From Sphingobacteriales bacterium (GTDB lineage Bacteria; Bacteroidota; Bacteroidia; Chitinophagales; Chitinophagaceae): 64,000 nucleotides of DNA. The notes under the pieces are model-generated. The model did not search any database, was not told the DNA's origin, and saw only the letters and a list, made by a program, of their open reading frames with translations. How positions within the stretch are numbered: position 1 is the first letter of the stretch; every line of letters starts with the position of its first letter. Below are positions 35,597 through 43,827 of the stretch, piece by piece. Both the position numbers and the translations under genes were made by a program. The DNA lies in NCBI GenBank assembly GCA_016235125.1, contig JACRLZ010000002.1, positions 558,001 to 622,000 of the forward strand, written 5' to 3'.

Positions 35597-36244
35597 TCAG
35601 GGGATATTCTTATTCTTAAAATCTCCCCGCTTCCACGCATTGATAAACTCAGCCCATGCAGCAGGATTGAAAATATTCTGAGGCGGGGTTTGCCCCTGGT
35701 AAGTTGCTTTTGTGGCGATCTTATTCATTTGTATCCTTGTAGCCTCACCGCCATCAGCCGGTGTGCTTTGAATAAGTGCCCGACGTTTCGCCGCACTGGT
35801 ATTTTGCCTTGCAATTTCAATATCATCATCCGGCACTTTATTATTTACAAAATCTCTTGCAAATTGTTCTTTGGTGGGTCTTGGTTTAATGATGGTTGCG
35901 GGGAGGTAAACTGTATCAATCACCATCAACTGAACAACACTGTACTGGTTGCCTTCCAGATTGCGGGGAATGCTGATTGTTTTTGGTTTGTAGGTTACAT
36001 GGGTAAACTCAACCTGGTCGCCTTTTAAAACTACAATAGAAAATACACCCTGAGCATTAGAAATGGTTCCCCTGTTTTGTCCTTTTACCATTACACTCAC
36101 AGCAGGGATACCTACCAAACTGTCTGCTGTCATGATAACACCGTACAACTGAACCACCGAATCACGGGAAGTTTCAAACTGGGCATTGGCCCTTTGCATA
36201 AAAAAGAAAAGCAGTATGGCTGTATAAGGTAAAATTTTCTTCAC
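35597..36244 (-). CDS. Secreted protein with CarboxypepD_reg-like domain
   Basis: A 215-residue exported protein with a signal peptide (KKILPYTAILLFFFMQRANAQ). A carboxypeptidase-regulatory-like beta-sandwich at about 30-110 shows LYGVIMTADSLVGIPAVSVM, GTISNAQGVFSIVV and VEFTHVTYKPK. A polar tail follows. The domain is common in TonB-dependent receptor plugs and surface proteins of Bacteroidota. The GTG at 36244 is chosen because it begins the signal peptide and a TATTTTTG -7-like box lies 8 bases before it on the same strand. Confidence 0.75.
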   Translation of the reverse strand: MKKILPYTAILLFFFMQRANAQFETSRDSVVQLYGVIMTADSLVGIPAVSVMVKGQNRGTISNAQGVFSIVVLKGDQVEFTHVTYKPKTISIPRNLEGNQYSVVQLMVIDTVYLPATIIKPRPTKEQFARDFVNNKVPDDDIEIARQNTSAAKRRALIQSTPADGGEATRIQMNKIATKATYQGQTPPQNIFNPAAWAEFINAWKRGDFKNKNIP

Positions 36245-36340
36245 TGCGCCAAAAATAAAGACAAGTTGCTGATTTCGTAAAACAAAATAGACTGTACAAT
36301 GATTAACTTTGCTTTTTAACATTTAGTTCTAAATAATTAA

Positions 36341-36429
36341 GAACACAGACGACACAGATTATACAGATGAACACGGATTAATTTTGTAATATCAGAACTA
36401 ATCCGTGAATATCCCTTTAATCCGTGTTC
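36341..36429. repeat. Phrase-like inverted repeat (GAACACGGATTA family)
   Basis: Perfect 12-bp arms GAACACGGATTA (36369-36380) and TAATCCGTGTTC (36418-36429) surround an inner degenerate copy (CTAATCCGTG). The left side begins with a related GAACACAGA phrase at 36341. It fills the gap before mrp. The GAACnCnGAT ends resemble those of the 78-bp elements at 41777 and 43323. Confidence 0.7.
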
Positions 36430-36440
36430 AAAAATAAATC

Positions 36441-37559
36441 ATGACAAAAGAAAAAATATTAGAAGCGCTGAGTAATGTGCAGGAACCCGACCTCGGAAAG
36501 GATCTTGTGACGCTGAATATGGTGAAGGATGTGGAGGTGGAAGGCAATTATGTTTCTTTTACTGTTGTGCTTACAACACCAGCCTGCCCGTTGAAAGATA
36601 TGATAAAGAATGCCTGTGTGAATGCTGTGAAATTATTAGTGAATAAAGAAGCAGTTGTAAATGTAAAGTTCACTTCCAACACAACTACCAAACGAACAGA
36701 TGAAGGCGCTGTGTTGCCAAAAGTGAAAAATATCATTGCTGTGGTAAGCGGTAAAGGCGGTGTAGGTAAATCAACCGTTGCAGCAAACCTTGCCCTTGCT
36801 TTATCGCAGGGAGGAGCAAAGGTTGGATTGATGGATGCTGATATTTATGGCCCAAGTGTTCCCATTATGTTTGGTGTGCGGGGCGAAAGGCCATTGATGA
36901 TTGACATAGGTGAAAAAGCCCGCCCGGATGACCCGGTCGGACGGGGGATGATAGCACCATTGGAGAGATATGGTATCAAATTGATCAGCATCGGTTTATT
37001 GGTGGATGAAAAAAATGCCGTGGTGTGGCGTGGCCCGATGGCCAGCAGTGCGATCAGACAATTTGTAACAGATGTATATTGGGATGAACTGGATTACCTG
37101 GTGGTGGACATGCCGCCGGGCACTGGTGATATTCATCTGACGCTGATTCAAACTGTACCGGTAACAGGAGTAGTGATCGTTACCACACCACAGGATGTTG
37201 CTTTGGCTGATGCCAAGAAAGCGATTGCTATGTTTGGGCAGGCACAGGTAAATGTTCCGATCATCGGGTTGGTGGAGAATATGAGTTATTTCACGCCGCA
37301 AGAGTTGCCTGAGAATAAGTATTACATTTTTGGAAAAGATGGAGGAAAAAAATTGGCAGATGAATATGATATTCCTTTCCTTGGGCAAATCCCATTGGTG
37401 CAGGGGATAAGAGAAGGTGGCGATACCGGTGTACCGGTGATGATCGGAGACGATGTCATTACCAAAAAGGCATTTGGGGATTTTGCATCAATTGTTGTAA
37501 GAAGCATCGCTATGCGGAATGCTAATATGAAAGCGGAGAAGATTGCAGAAACTGTTTGA
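36441..37559 (+). CDS. mrp: Mrp/NBP35-family Fe-S cluster carrier ATPase
   Basis: A 372-residue protein. The N-terminal DUF59/MIP18 domain (about 1-80, with CPLKDMI) is followed by the ParA/Mrp ATPase with deviant Walker A VSGKGGVGKSTVAANLALAL, DADIYGPSVPIMFG and VVDMPPGTGDIHLT. Family members bind and transfer 4Fe-4S clusters. The C-terminal CxxC present in many Mrp proteins is missing here (VENMSYFTPQELPENKY). Residues about 159-169 (KARPDDPVGRG) are encoded by a GC-rich imperfect palindrome (36919-36946) that looks like an in-frame insertion. Confidence 0.92.
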   Translation: MTKEKILEALSNVQEPDLGKDLVTLNMVKDVEVEGNYVSFTVVLTTPACPLKDMIKNACVNAVKLLVNKEAVVNVKFTSNTTTKRTDEGAVLPKVKNIIAVVSGKGGVGKSTVAANLALALSQGGAKVGLMDADIYGPSVPIMFGVRGERPLMIDIGEKARPDDPVGRGMIAPLERYGIKLISIGLLVDEKNAVVWRGPMASSAIRQFVTDVYWDELDYLVVDMPPGTGDIHLTLIQTVPVTGVVIVTTPQDVALADAKKAIAMFGQAQVNVPIIGLVENMSYFTPQELPENKYYIFGKDGGKKLADEYDIPFLGQIPLVQGIREGGDTGVPVMIGDDVITKKAFGDFASIVVRSIAMRNANMKAEKIAETV

Positions 37560-37570
37560 TTGCCGCAGAA

Positions 37571-37631
37571 TCACTGAAATACAGAGAAGATTATTTCAGT
37601 GACTCTGTGCCTGCCTGTCCGGCAGACAGGC
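37571..37631. repeat. Two stacked inverted repeats between mrp and paiB
   Basis: TCACTGAAAT (37571-37580) and ATTTCAGTGA (37593-37602) are perfect 10-bp arms. Directly after them lies a 23-base GC-rich near-palindrome (37609-37631, core CCTGCCTGTCCGGCAGACAGG) of the same type as the hairpin ending the epimerase gene at 60677-60700. Confidence 0.7.
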
Positions 37632-37650
37632 TTCAGTAGAAAAAAATATT

Positions 37651-38283
37651 ATGTATAACCTACCATATTTTAAAGGACAGGATGCGGAAGAAGTATTTCA
37701 GTTCATGAAAGAGCATCCATTTGTTTTTTTAACGGGTGCAGATGCTGAAAACCAACCCGTAGCTACGCAGGTTCCTGTATTCATAGATCAGAAAGAAGGA
37801 AAATATTTTCTTACAGGTCATATAATGCGGAATACAGACCATCATAAGGCATTTGAACAAAATAAAAATGTACTGGCAGTATTTACCGGCCCTCATACAT
37901 ATGTAAGCGCTACCTGGTACACACAACCTATGGGAAGCACCTGGAATTATATGAGTGTGCATGCAAGAGGAGTGATGCGATTTGGAGATAAGGAGGAATT
38001 AAAGGCTGTACTCAGACGTCTTACCCTTCACTATGAAAAGGGTAACACTGCATCTACAACCGTGTTTGATAATTTACCTGCGGAATACACAGAAAGTATG
38101 ATGAAGGGAATTGTACCATTTGAAATTGAGATCACAGATCTGCAGCATGTGTTTAAACTAAGCCAGAACCGTGACGAGAAAAGTTATGACAATATCATTC
38201 AGCAACTGAAGCAAAAAGATAGCAATGCAAAAGCAATTGCTGCTGTGATGGAAAAAAGAAAATCAAAAGTTTTTCCTGCATGA
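37651..38283 (+). CDS. PaiB-like FMN-binding protein
   Basis: A 210-residue protein of the PaiB family (FMN-binding split barrel, often annotated as a negative transcriptional regulator). Typical parts are MYNLPYFKGQDAEEVFQFM, the split-barrel strand FLTGHIMRNTDHHKAFE and PHTYVSATWY with NYMSVHARG. The last block resembles the PaiB heme/FMN-site signature. Its molecular activity is not established. The next ATG overlaps its stop by 4 bases (ATGA), so the GDPD gene is translationally coupled. Confidence 0.87.
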   Translation: MYNLPYFKGQDAEEVFQFMKEHPFVFLTGADAENQPVATQVPVFIDQKEGKYFLTGHIMRNTDHHKAFEQNKNVLAVFTGPHTYVSATWYTQPMGSTWNYMSVHARGVMRFGDKEELKAVLRRLTLHYEKGNTASTTVFDNLPAEYTESMMKGIVPFEIEITDLQHVFKLSQNRDEKSYDNIIQQLKQKDSNAKAIAAVMEKRKSKVFPA

Positions 38284-39188
38284 AAATTTTTTCAGCGTTC
38301 ATAGTTTTACTATTCATTATGAGTTGCTCTAATCAGAAGACTCTTCAAAAGCCCCCTTCAGGGGGTTTGGGGGTGTTTGACAAGCAGGGTCATCGTGGTT
38401 GCCGGGGGTTGATGCCTGAGAACACTATCCCGGCTATGATATATGCACTCGGACTTGGTGTTACCACTCTTGAGATGGATGTGGTGATCACAAAGGATAA
38501 AAAAGTAATTCTTTCTCATGAACCCTGGTTCGGGCAGGAAATAACAACCAAACCCGACGGTAGTTTTATGGGCCCGAGAGAAGAAAGAAAATTTAATATC
38601 TATTGGATGACTTATGAAGAAACAAAAACCTTTGATGTGGGAATGAAGCCGCATCCCCGTTTTCCACAGCAACAGAAAATGAAAGTAACCAAACCGCTGC
38701 TTGCTGATGTAATTGACAGTGTGAATAAAGATATGATGACAAGAAGAAGACCCTTCCCTTATTATAATATTGAGACAAAAACAAACCCGGATGGGGATGG
38801 GGTATTTCATCCCAGGCCAGATGAATTTGTTGAATTGCTGATGGCTGTAATAAAGGGAAAAAAAATTGAAGACCAAGTTATCATTCAGTCTTTTGATTTC
38901 CGTACGTTGAAATACCTGCATGAAAAATACCCGGCAATTAAAACAGCAGCGCTGGTGGAAGCAACAGATAAAAGAAATGTTGATGATTTAATAAAGGAAC
39001 TTGGATTTGTTCCCACTATTTACAGCCCGGCTTACCAACTGGTAAATGCTGAGTTGGTAAGGAAGTATCATAAACAAAATATCAAGGTCATCCCCTGGAC
39101 GGTGAATGATAAAGAAAAAATTGAAGAATTGAAGAAGATGGGAGTGGACGGGATCATCACCGATTATCCAAACCTTTTTAATGAGTAG
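38280..39188 (+). CDS. Glycerophosphodiester phosphodiesterase lipoprotein
   Basis: A 302-residue GDPD-family TIM-barrel enzyme expected to hydrolyse glycerophosphodiesters. A lipoprotein signal (LLFIMSCSNQK) anchors it in the envelope. Catalytic features: QGHRGCRGLMPENTIPA with the His-Arg pair and Glu, LEMDVVITKDKKVILSHEPW, and the late VNDKEKIEELKKMGVDGIITDYP. Residues about 24-32 (KPPSGGLGV), between lipobox and barrel, are encoded by a GC-rich repeat (38351-38374) seen widely between Bacteroidota genes. It ends 3 bases from the convergent ACMSD gene. Confidence 0.92.
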   Translation: MKIFSAFIVLLFIMSCSNQKTLQKPPSGGLGVFDKQGHRGCRGLMPENTIPAMIYALGLGVTTLEMDVVITKDKKVILSHEPWFGQEITTKPDGSFMGPREERKFNIYWMTYEETKTFDVGMKPHPRFPQQQKMKVTKPLLADVIDSVNKDMMTRRRPFPYYNIETKTNPDGDGVFHPRPDEFVELLMAVIKGKKIEDQVIIQSFDFRTLKYLHEKYPAIKTAALVEATDKRNVDDLIKELGFVPTIYSPAYQLVNAELVRKYHKQNIKVIPWTVNDKEKIEELKKMGVDGIITDYPNLFNE

Positions 39189-39191
39189 GCT

Positions 39192-40202
39192 TTAATACTC
39201 AGAAAGAAACTTTTCACTGAGCCCCAGCCAGTCGAGTGCATTCCTGTAGAGCAATTTCCTGGTGACCTTTTTACCCAGATCCATTTTTTCAATCAGCTTT
39301 CCGGGCTTATGCTCCCCTAATGGAAAAGGATAGTCACTTCCGAGGCATATATTATCCTCGCCAATAAATTCAAGCAAGTGACTGAACATTTTTTTATCAT
39401 GCACCAAACTGTCGATCCAGAACTTGCCGATATAATTAGAAGGATGAACAGGATTATCAACAGCAACTAAATCCGGACGGACTTTAAAGCCATGTTCAAT
39501 TCTTCCGAATGTAAAAGGGAAGGAGCCGCCACCATGTGCAAAAGCAACTCTCAGTTTTGGGAATTGTTCAAACACTCCGCCGAATATCATAGAGCAAATG
39601 GCTCTTGCTGTTTCAGCAGGCATACCCACCAACCAGGGCAACCAGTATTTTTCCATTTGCTGTTCACCCATCATTTGCCATGGGTGAACAAAAATGGCGC
39701 AGCCCAGTTCCTGTGCAGCTTCATAGAAAGGAAAGAAATCTTTTTCAGATAAATTTTTGCCGTTGATGTTAGTGCCGATTTCTACACCCGGCATTTTTAG
39801 TTCTTTCATGCATCTTTCCATCTCCTTGATAGCAAGCCTTACATCCTGCATAGGCACTGTTCCCAAACCAATAAAGTGATGTGGTTCTTTTGCTACTGTT
39901 TGTGCAATATGGTCATTGAAGAAACGGGATGTTTGATAACCATCCAGCGGTTTGGCCCAATAATTAAACAAAACAGGAATAGTGGAAAGCACCTGTACTG
40001 CGACTCCTGTGTCTTCCATTTCTTTGCGGCGTACATCTTCTTTGAAACAGTTGGGCTCAACCACCCGGAAAACCTTATCTCCCTTCATCATACATGCATC
40101 ACATTCACGGTGTTCAAGGTGAATGAATTCTCCATAGCCGAACTTTTCGGTCCAGTTCGGCATTTTCTCCGGCATGATATGCGTATGAATATCGATCTTC
40201 AT
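39192..40202 (-). CDS. 2-amino-3-carboxymuconate-6-semialdehyde decarboxylase (ACMSD)
   Basis: A 336-residue metal-dependent decarboxylase of the amidohydrolase superfamily. It converts ACMS to 2-aminomuconate semialdehyde, diverting the kynurenine pathway from quinolinate/NAD synthesis to degradation. Zinc ligands His6 and His8 in KIDIHTHIMP, a His in IFVHPWQMMG, the catalytic His in AFAHGGGSFPF and an Asp in CLGSDYPFPLGE match the family. It lies on the minus strand downstream of the dioxygenase that makes its substrate. Confidence 0.95.
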   Translation of the reverse strand: MKIDIHTHIMPEKMPNWTEKFGYGEFIHLEHRECDACMMKGDKVFRVVEPNCFKEDVRRKEMEDTGVAVQVLSTIPVLFNYWAKPLDGYQTSRFFNDHIAQTVAKEPHHFIGLGTVPMQDVRLAIKEMERCMKELKMPGVEIGTNINGKNLSEKDFFPFYEAAQELGCAIFVHPWQMMGEQQMEKYWLPWLVGMPAETARAICSMIFGGVFEQFPKLRVAFAHGGGSFPFTFGRIEHGFKVRPDLVAVDNPVHPSNYIGKFWIDSLVHDKKMFSHLLEFIGEDNICLGSDYPFPLGEHKPGKLIEKMDLGKKVTRKLLYRNALDWLGLSEKFLSEY

Positions 40203-40211
40203 TTACACCAA

Positions 40212-40227
40212 TCCGCCAACTGGCGGA
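40212..40227. repeat. Mini-palindrome TCCGCCA-AC-TGGCGGA
   Basis: Perfect 7-bp arms around two bases, 10 bases upstream of the ACMSD start. The core CCGCCAACTGGCGG matches 12 of 14 bases of the palindrome inside the coding region at 16378-16391 (CCGCCTCCTGGCGG), so they are probably copies of one element. Confidence 0.65.
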
Positions 40228-40319
40228 GCTATTAGAATTTTTAAGTATTTAGAGTCTTCAACATTCGGAAATTTTCAATTTCTCCCCTTTAGGGGAATAG
40301 GAACATTTCTTCTTTAAAA

Positions 40320-40850
40320 CTATTTCTGGGGGTTTTTTATCGGTGGCTCCATCACCGCCCCGCATTTATTACATGTTCTTTTCATGGTATCTTCCCAGAA
40401 ACGGTTCATCACAGGCGGCAGTTGTTTTACGATGTCATCAACATGTAACGACTCTTCGTACAACTTGTTTCCGCAGTTTTCGCAGAACCACATAAAGCCA
40501 TCATCTTCACTTTCTCTTTTCTTCTCAATCACCAGCCCGACTGTTCCCGGGCCACGTTGGGGAGAATGTGGTGTTCTGGGTGGTAGTAAAAACATTTCAC
40601 CTTCCCTGATGGAAATATCTTTGAATTCGCCATTGTCAATAATTTTTACGACGATATCTCCTTCCAGCTGATAGAATAATTCTTCCGTTTCATTAAAATG
40701 ATAATCCTTACGGGCATTAGGCCCTCCCACTACCATAACGATGAAGTCGTTGGCATCTTTATATACACATTGATTGCCTACCGGCGGTTTCAGTAGGTCA
40801 CGGTTTTCGTCGATCCATTTTTTCAAATTAAAAGGGGCGATAACTGGCAT
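40320..40850 (-). CDS. 3-hydroxyanthranilate 3,4-dioxygenase
   Basis: A 176-residue cupin dioxygenase that opens 3-hydroxyanthranilate to ACMS with Fe(II). The iron site residues are visible in ARKDYHFNETEELFYQLEG (His and Glu) and LPPRTPHSPQRG (second His). A C-terminal rubredoxin-like metal site is formed by CENC and CNKC, as in bacterial enzymes of this type. The start MPVIAPFNLKKWID at 40850 fits the family; an upstream GTG would enter the palindrome at 40879. It is divergent from the SDR-led operon and probably cotranscribed with ACMSD, 117 bases downstream. Confidence 0.95.
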   Translation of the reverse strand: MPVIAPFNLKKWIDENRDLLKPPVGNQCVYKDANDFIVMVVGGPNARKDYHFNETEELFYQLEGDIVVKIIDNGEFKDISIREGEMFLLPPRTPHSPQRGPGTVGLVIEKKRESEDDGFMWFCENCGNKLYEESLHVDDIVKQLPPVMNRFWEDTMKRTCNKCGAVMEPPIKNPQK

Positions 40851-40878
40851 ATAGCAGGTATTACATATTAATAAATTT

Positions 40879-40936
40879 GCCACAAAGGCACTAAGTCACG
40901 AAGAAAAGACACTTTGTGTCTTAGTGCCTTCGTGGC
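40879..40936. repeat. 58-bp near-perfect inverted repeat (GCCACAAAGGCACTAAG family)
   Basis: Arms of 25 bases (40879-40903 and 40912-40936) match at 22 positions around an 8-base loop. The element sits in the divergent promoter region between the dioxygenase and the SDR gene. Degenerate relatives are found before kmo (45105-45168) and before the epimerase gene (59585-59665). Confidence 0.8.
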
Positions 40937-40971
40937 TATCATATTAAGCGAAAAATTACAACTATTTTCTT

Positions 40972-40979
40972 TAGGTTTG
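40972..40979 (+). promoter_or_regulatory. -7 box of the plus-strand kynurenine operon
   Basis: TAGGTTTG matches TAnnTTTG and ends 5 bases before the ATG of the SDR gene, which predicts a leaderless first cistron. No standard -33 TTTG was found. Confidence 0.5.
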
Positions 40980-40984
40980 ACAGT

Positions 40985-41770
40985 ATGAATCTCTCCCTGG
41001 AAGGAAAAAATACGGTGATTTGCGGCAGCACGCAGGGTATCGGCCTTGCCATTGCTGAGGAACTGGCTTTGCTGGGGGCAAATTGCACTTTGATAGCCCG
41101 GAATGAGGAGTCTTTAAAGGCAGCTGTTCATAACCTTGATATTGCCTTGCGGCAACAACATGGCTATCTTGTTGCTGATTTCAATAAGCCGGAGGAAGTG
41201 AAGGCTGCAATTGAAAAACATGTGGCAGACCATACTGTTCATATTCTTATCAATAACAGTGGTGGCCCGGCTGCCGGACCGATCATTGAAGCAACGGAGG
41301 AGGCCTTTCTGAATACTTTTAATCAACATCTTATTTGCAACCATATTTTGACAAAAGCCGTTGTTCCTTCCATGAAAAAAGAAGGATATGGAAGGATTAT
41401 TAATGTGATTTCCACTTCTGTAAAAATTCCGTTGAAGAATCTGGGGGTAAGCAATACCATCCGTGGCGCTGTAGCAAGCTGGGCCAAGAGTATGGCCAAT
41501 GAACTGGGACAATTCAACATTACAGTCAATAATGTTCTGCCGGGATATACTTCCACGCAACGACTTTCAACGATCATTGAAGGAACGGCAAAAAGGGGGA
41601 ATGTGATAGTTGATATTGTTGAGAAAAATATGAAAGAAGACATACCGATGAAAAGATTTGGTGATGTATCAGAGATTGCTGCGGTGGCAGCTTTTCTTGC
41701 ATCACCGGCAGCATCGTATGTAAATGGAACGAGCATACCTGTTGATGGTGGCCGTACTGGAAGTATATAA
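40985..41770 (+). CDS. Short-chain dehydrogenase/reductase in the kynurenine operon
   Basis: A 261-residue classical SDR. Motifs: ICGSTQGIGLAIAEEL (cofactor loop), INNSGGPAAGP, a Ser-bearing strand in IINVISTSVKIP, PLKNLGVSN where the Tyr of the usual YxxxK is not seen at the expected place, and the C-terminal VNGTSIPVDGGRTGSI. The lack of an obvious catalytic Tyr-Lys pair is notable and needs alignment. Its position as first gene of the operon suggests a step in aminomuconate metabolism, but no characterised pathway enzyme of this type is known to me. Confidence 0.85.
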   Translation: MNLSLEGKNTVICGSTQGIGLAIAEELALLGANCTLIARNEESLKAAVHNLDIALRQQHGYLVADFNKPEEVKAAIEKHVADHTVHILINNSGGPAAGPIIEATEEAFLNTFNQHLICNHILTKAVVPSMKKEGYGRIINVISTSVKIPLKNLGVSNTIRGAVASWAKSMANELGQFNITVNNVLPGYTSTQRLSTIIEGTAKRGNVIVDIVEKNMKEDIPMKRFGDVSEIAAVAAFLASPAASYVNGTSIPVDGGRTGSI

Positions 41771-41776
41771 AAAACA

Positions 41777-41854
41777 GAACGCAGATTATCATGATGATTA
41801 AGATTAATTATAATATATCTGCGGAAATCATAAAAATCATAACGATCTGCGTTC
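41777..41854. repeat. 78-bp imperfect palindrome, copy 1
   Basis: Starts GAACGCAGAT and ends ATCTGCGTTC. Its reverse complement matches copy 2 (43323-43400) at 66 of 78 positions by my count, including 33 of 34 in the centre. It occupies almost the whole gap between the SDR stop and the aldehyde-dehydrogenase start. Confidence 0.85.
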
Positions 41855-41861
41855 CATATTC

Positions 41862-43322
41862 ATGAAACTTGAAATTTCATATCATTTAGAGAATTTTATC
41901 GGCGGAAACCTGATTGGTCCGTTGAGTGGGAAATTTATTGACAACATTAATCCCGCTACGGCTGAAGTGTACGGCCAGATTCCTGATAGCGGTTCAAAAG
42001 ATATTGAGGCGGCTGTACATGCAGCACAACAGGCATTTCCTGCCTGGAGTGTAACACCTGTTGAACAAAGATTTAAAATTCTTAACCGCATTGCTGAACT
42101 GATTGATGCTAATCTTGATGAACTGGCATTGGCTGAAACAAATGATAACGGCAAGCCACTTTGGCTGAGTAAGAAGGTGGACATACCGAGAGCATCTGCC
42201 AACTTCCGGTTCTTTGCAACAGGCATCATGCACTTTGCAACGGAGAGCCACAATATGGAAGACAAAGCGGTTAATTATACCCTTCGTCAGCCTATTGGTA
42301 TAGTTGGATGTATCTCTCCATGGAATTTGCCCTTGTATTTATTTACCTGGAAAATTGCTCCGGCGCTGGCGGCAGGTAATTGTGTTCTGGCAAAGCCAAG
42401 TGAAGTGACACCGGTTACTGCTTTTCTTTTGTCGAAGATCTGTAAAGAAGCCGGATTGCCTGATGGAGTGCTGAATATTATTCATGGTACAGGTCCGGGT
42501 GCTGGTGAAGCGATCGTTTCTCATCCTGCTGTGAAAGCTATTTCATTTACGGGTAGTACAAGAGCCGGTGAAAGAATTGCAAGCATTGCTGCACCGAAAT
42601 TCAAGAAACTTTCTTTGGAATTGGGAGGCAAAAATCCAGCTATCATCTTTGCAGATTGTGATTGGGAAAAAATGTTGTTTAATACCATTCGTTCTTCTTT
42701 TGCCAATCAAGGTGAGATTTGTTTGTGCGGCAGCAGAATTTTAGTGGAAGAATCTGTTTACGAAAAATTCAAAACAGATTTTGTAAACTGGGTGAAGAAT
42801 GGGTTGAAAGTTGGTGACCCATTGGATGCAGAATCAAAACAAGGGGCGATAGTTAGTAAAACACATTACGAAAAAATATTGCATTGTATTGAAATGGCAA
42901 AAAAGGAAGGAGGAAAAATTTTGTGTGGAGGTAACGCTGTAAAATTGGAAGGGAGATGTGCAAATGGTTATTTTATTCAGCCGACTGTTATCGAAGGGTT
43001 GGGGCCAAACTGTAAAACCAATCAGGAAGAAATTTTCGGGCCGGTTGTTACCTTGCAATCATTCAGGAACGAAGAGGAAGCATTGCAACTGGCAAATGCA
43101 ACACAATATGGCCTTGCTGCCACCATCTGGACAAATGATATTTCAAAAGCAAACCGGGTTGCAGCAAAAGTGGAATCGGGCATCATTTGGGTGAATTGCT
43201 GGCTATTGAGAGATTTAAGGACACCTTTTGGCGGATTGAAAAACAGCGGTGTGGGGAGAGAAGGCGGTTGGGAGGCTTTAAGGTTTTTTACAGAGGCGAA
43301 GAATGTGTGTATTGAATTATAG
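41862..43322 (+). CDS. Aldehyde dehydrogenase, probable 2-aminomuconate-6-semialdehyde dehydrogenase
   Basis: A 486-residue NAD-dependent aldehyde dehydrogenase. It shows GCISPWNLPLYLFTWKIAPA, LAKPSEVTPVTA, FTGSTRAGERI, the catalytic Glu in LELGGKNPAIIF and catalytic Cys in FANQGEICLCGSRI, plus EEIFGPVVTLQ. The neighbours (ACMSD before it, RidA-type deaminase after it) make oxidation of 2-aminomuconate semialdehyde to 2-aminomuconate the most likely reaction. The gene is bounded on both sides by 78-bp repeat copies. Confidence 0.92.
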   Translation: MKLEISYHLENFIGGNLIGPLSGKFIDNINPATAEVYGQIPDSGSKDIEAAVHAAQQAFPAWSVTPVEQRFKILNRIAELIDANLDELALAETNDNGKPLWLSKKVDIPRASANFRFFATGIMHFATESHNMEDKAVNYTLRQPIGIVGCISPWNLPLYLFTWKIAPALAAGNCVLAKPSEVTPVTAFLLSKICKEAGLPDGVLNIIHGTGPGAGEAIVSHPAVKAISFTGSTRAGERIASIAAPKFKKLSLELGGKNPAIIFADCDWEKMLFNTIRSSFANQGEICLCGSRILVEESVYEKFKTDFVNWVKNGLKVGDPLDAESKQGAIVSKTHYEKILHCIEMAKKEGGKILCGGNAVKLEGRCANGYFIQPTVIEGLGPNCKTNQEEIFGPVVTLQSFRNEEEALQLANATQYGLAATIWTNDISKANRVAAKVESGIIWVNCWLLRDLRTPFGGLKNSGVGREGGWEALRFFTEAKNVCIEL

Positions 43323-43400
43323 GAACTCAGATTATTATGATTGTGATGATAGTCGCAGATATATCATAATTAATCTTAATCATCATAAAAATCAGCGTTC
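43323..43400. repeat. 78-bp imperfect palindrome, copy 2 (opposite orientation)
   Basis: It begins on the base after the aldehyde-dehydrogenase stop and ends 9 bases before the next ATG. Same length as copy 1, about 85 percent identical to its reverse complement. In the transcript either copy could fold into a long hairpin. Confidence 0.85.
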
Positions 43401-43409
43401 AAAAATATT

Positions 43410-43826
43410 ATGAAAGAAGTAGTCAAAACAAAAAACGCATCAACCCCTCTCGGCGCCTATCCACATGCAAGGCGAGTGGGAAATCTTTTGTTTTTATCTG
43501 GTATTGGTCCGAGACATCCGAAAGATAATTCCATTCCAGGGCTGGTACTGAGCAAGAAAGGGAAAATTAAATCCTATGACATCGAAGCGGAATGCCATGC
43601 AGTATTTACCAATGTAAAAGCAGTGCTGGAAGCCAGCGGCAGCAGTTGGGATAAAATAATTGATGTAACGGTCTTCCTGACGAATATGAAAAAAGATTTC
43701 CCCGTTTATAATAAGATTTACGCAGAATATTTTACTTCGGTGCAGGCCTGCAGAACAACAGTCGAAGTAAAAAGCCTGCCGACACCGATTGCTATTGAAT
43801 TAAAAGTGATTGCCACAATAGACTGA
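43410..43826 (+). CDS. RidA-family 2-aminomuconate deaminase
   Basis: A 138-residue YjgF/YER057c/UK114 (RidA) protein. The N-terminal STPLGAYPHARRVGNLLFLSG is closer to 2-aminomuconate deaminase (AmnD/NbaF type) than to housekeeping RidA. FTNVKAVLEASGSSWDKIIDVTVFLTNM and a conserved Arg in QACRTTVEV are present. In the operon it would turn 2-aminomuconate into 4-oxalocrotonate and ammonia. kynU starts one base after its stop codon. Confidence 0.9.
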   Translation: MKEVVKTKNASTPLGAYPHARRVGNLLFLSGIGPRHPKDNSIPGLVLSKKGKIKSYDIEAECHAVFTNVKAVLEASGSSWDKIIDVTVFLTNMKKDFPVYNKIYAEYFTSVQACRTTVEVKSLPTPIAIELKVIATID

Positions 43827-43827
43827 G

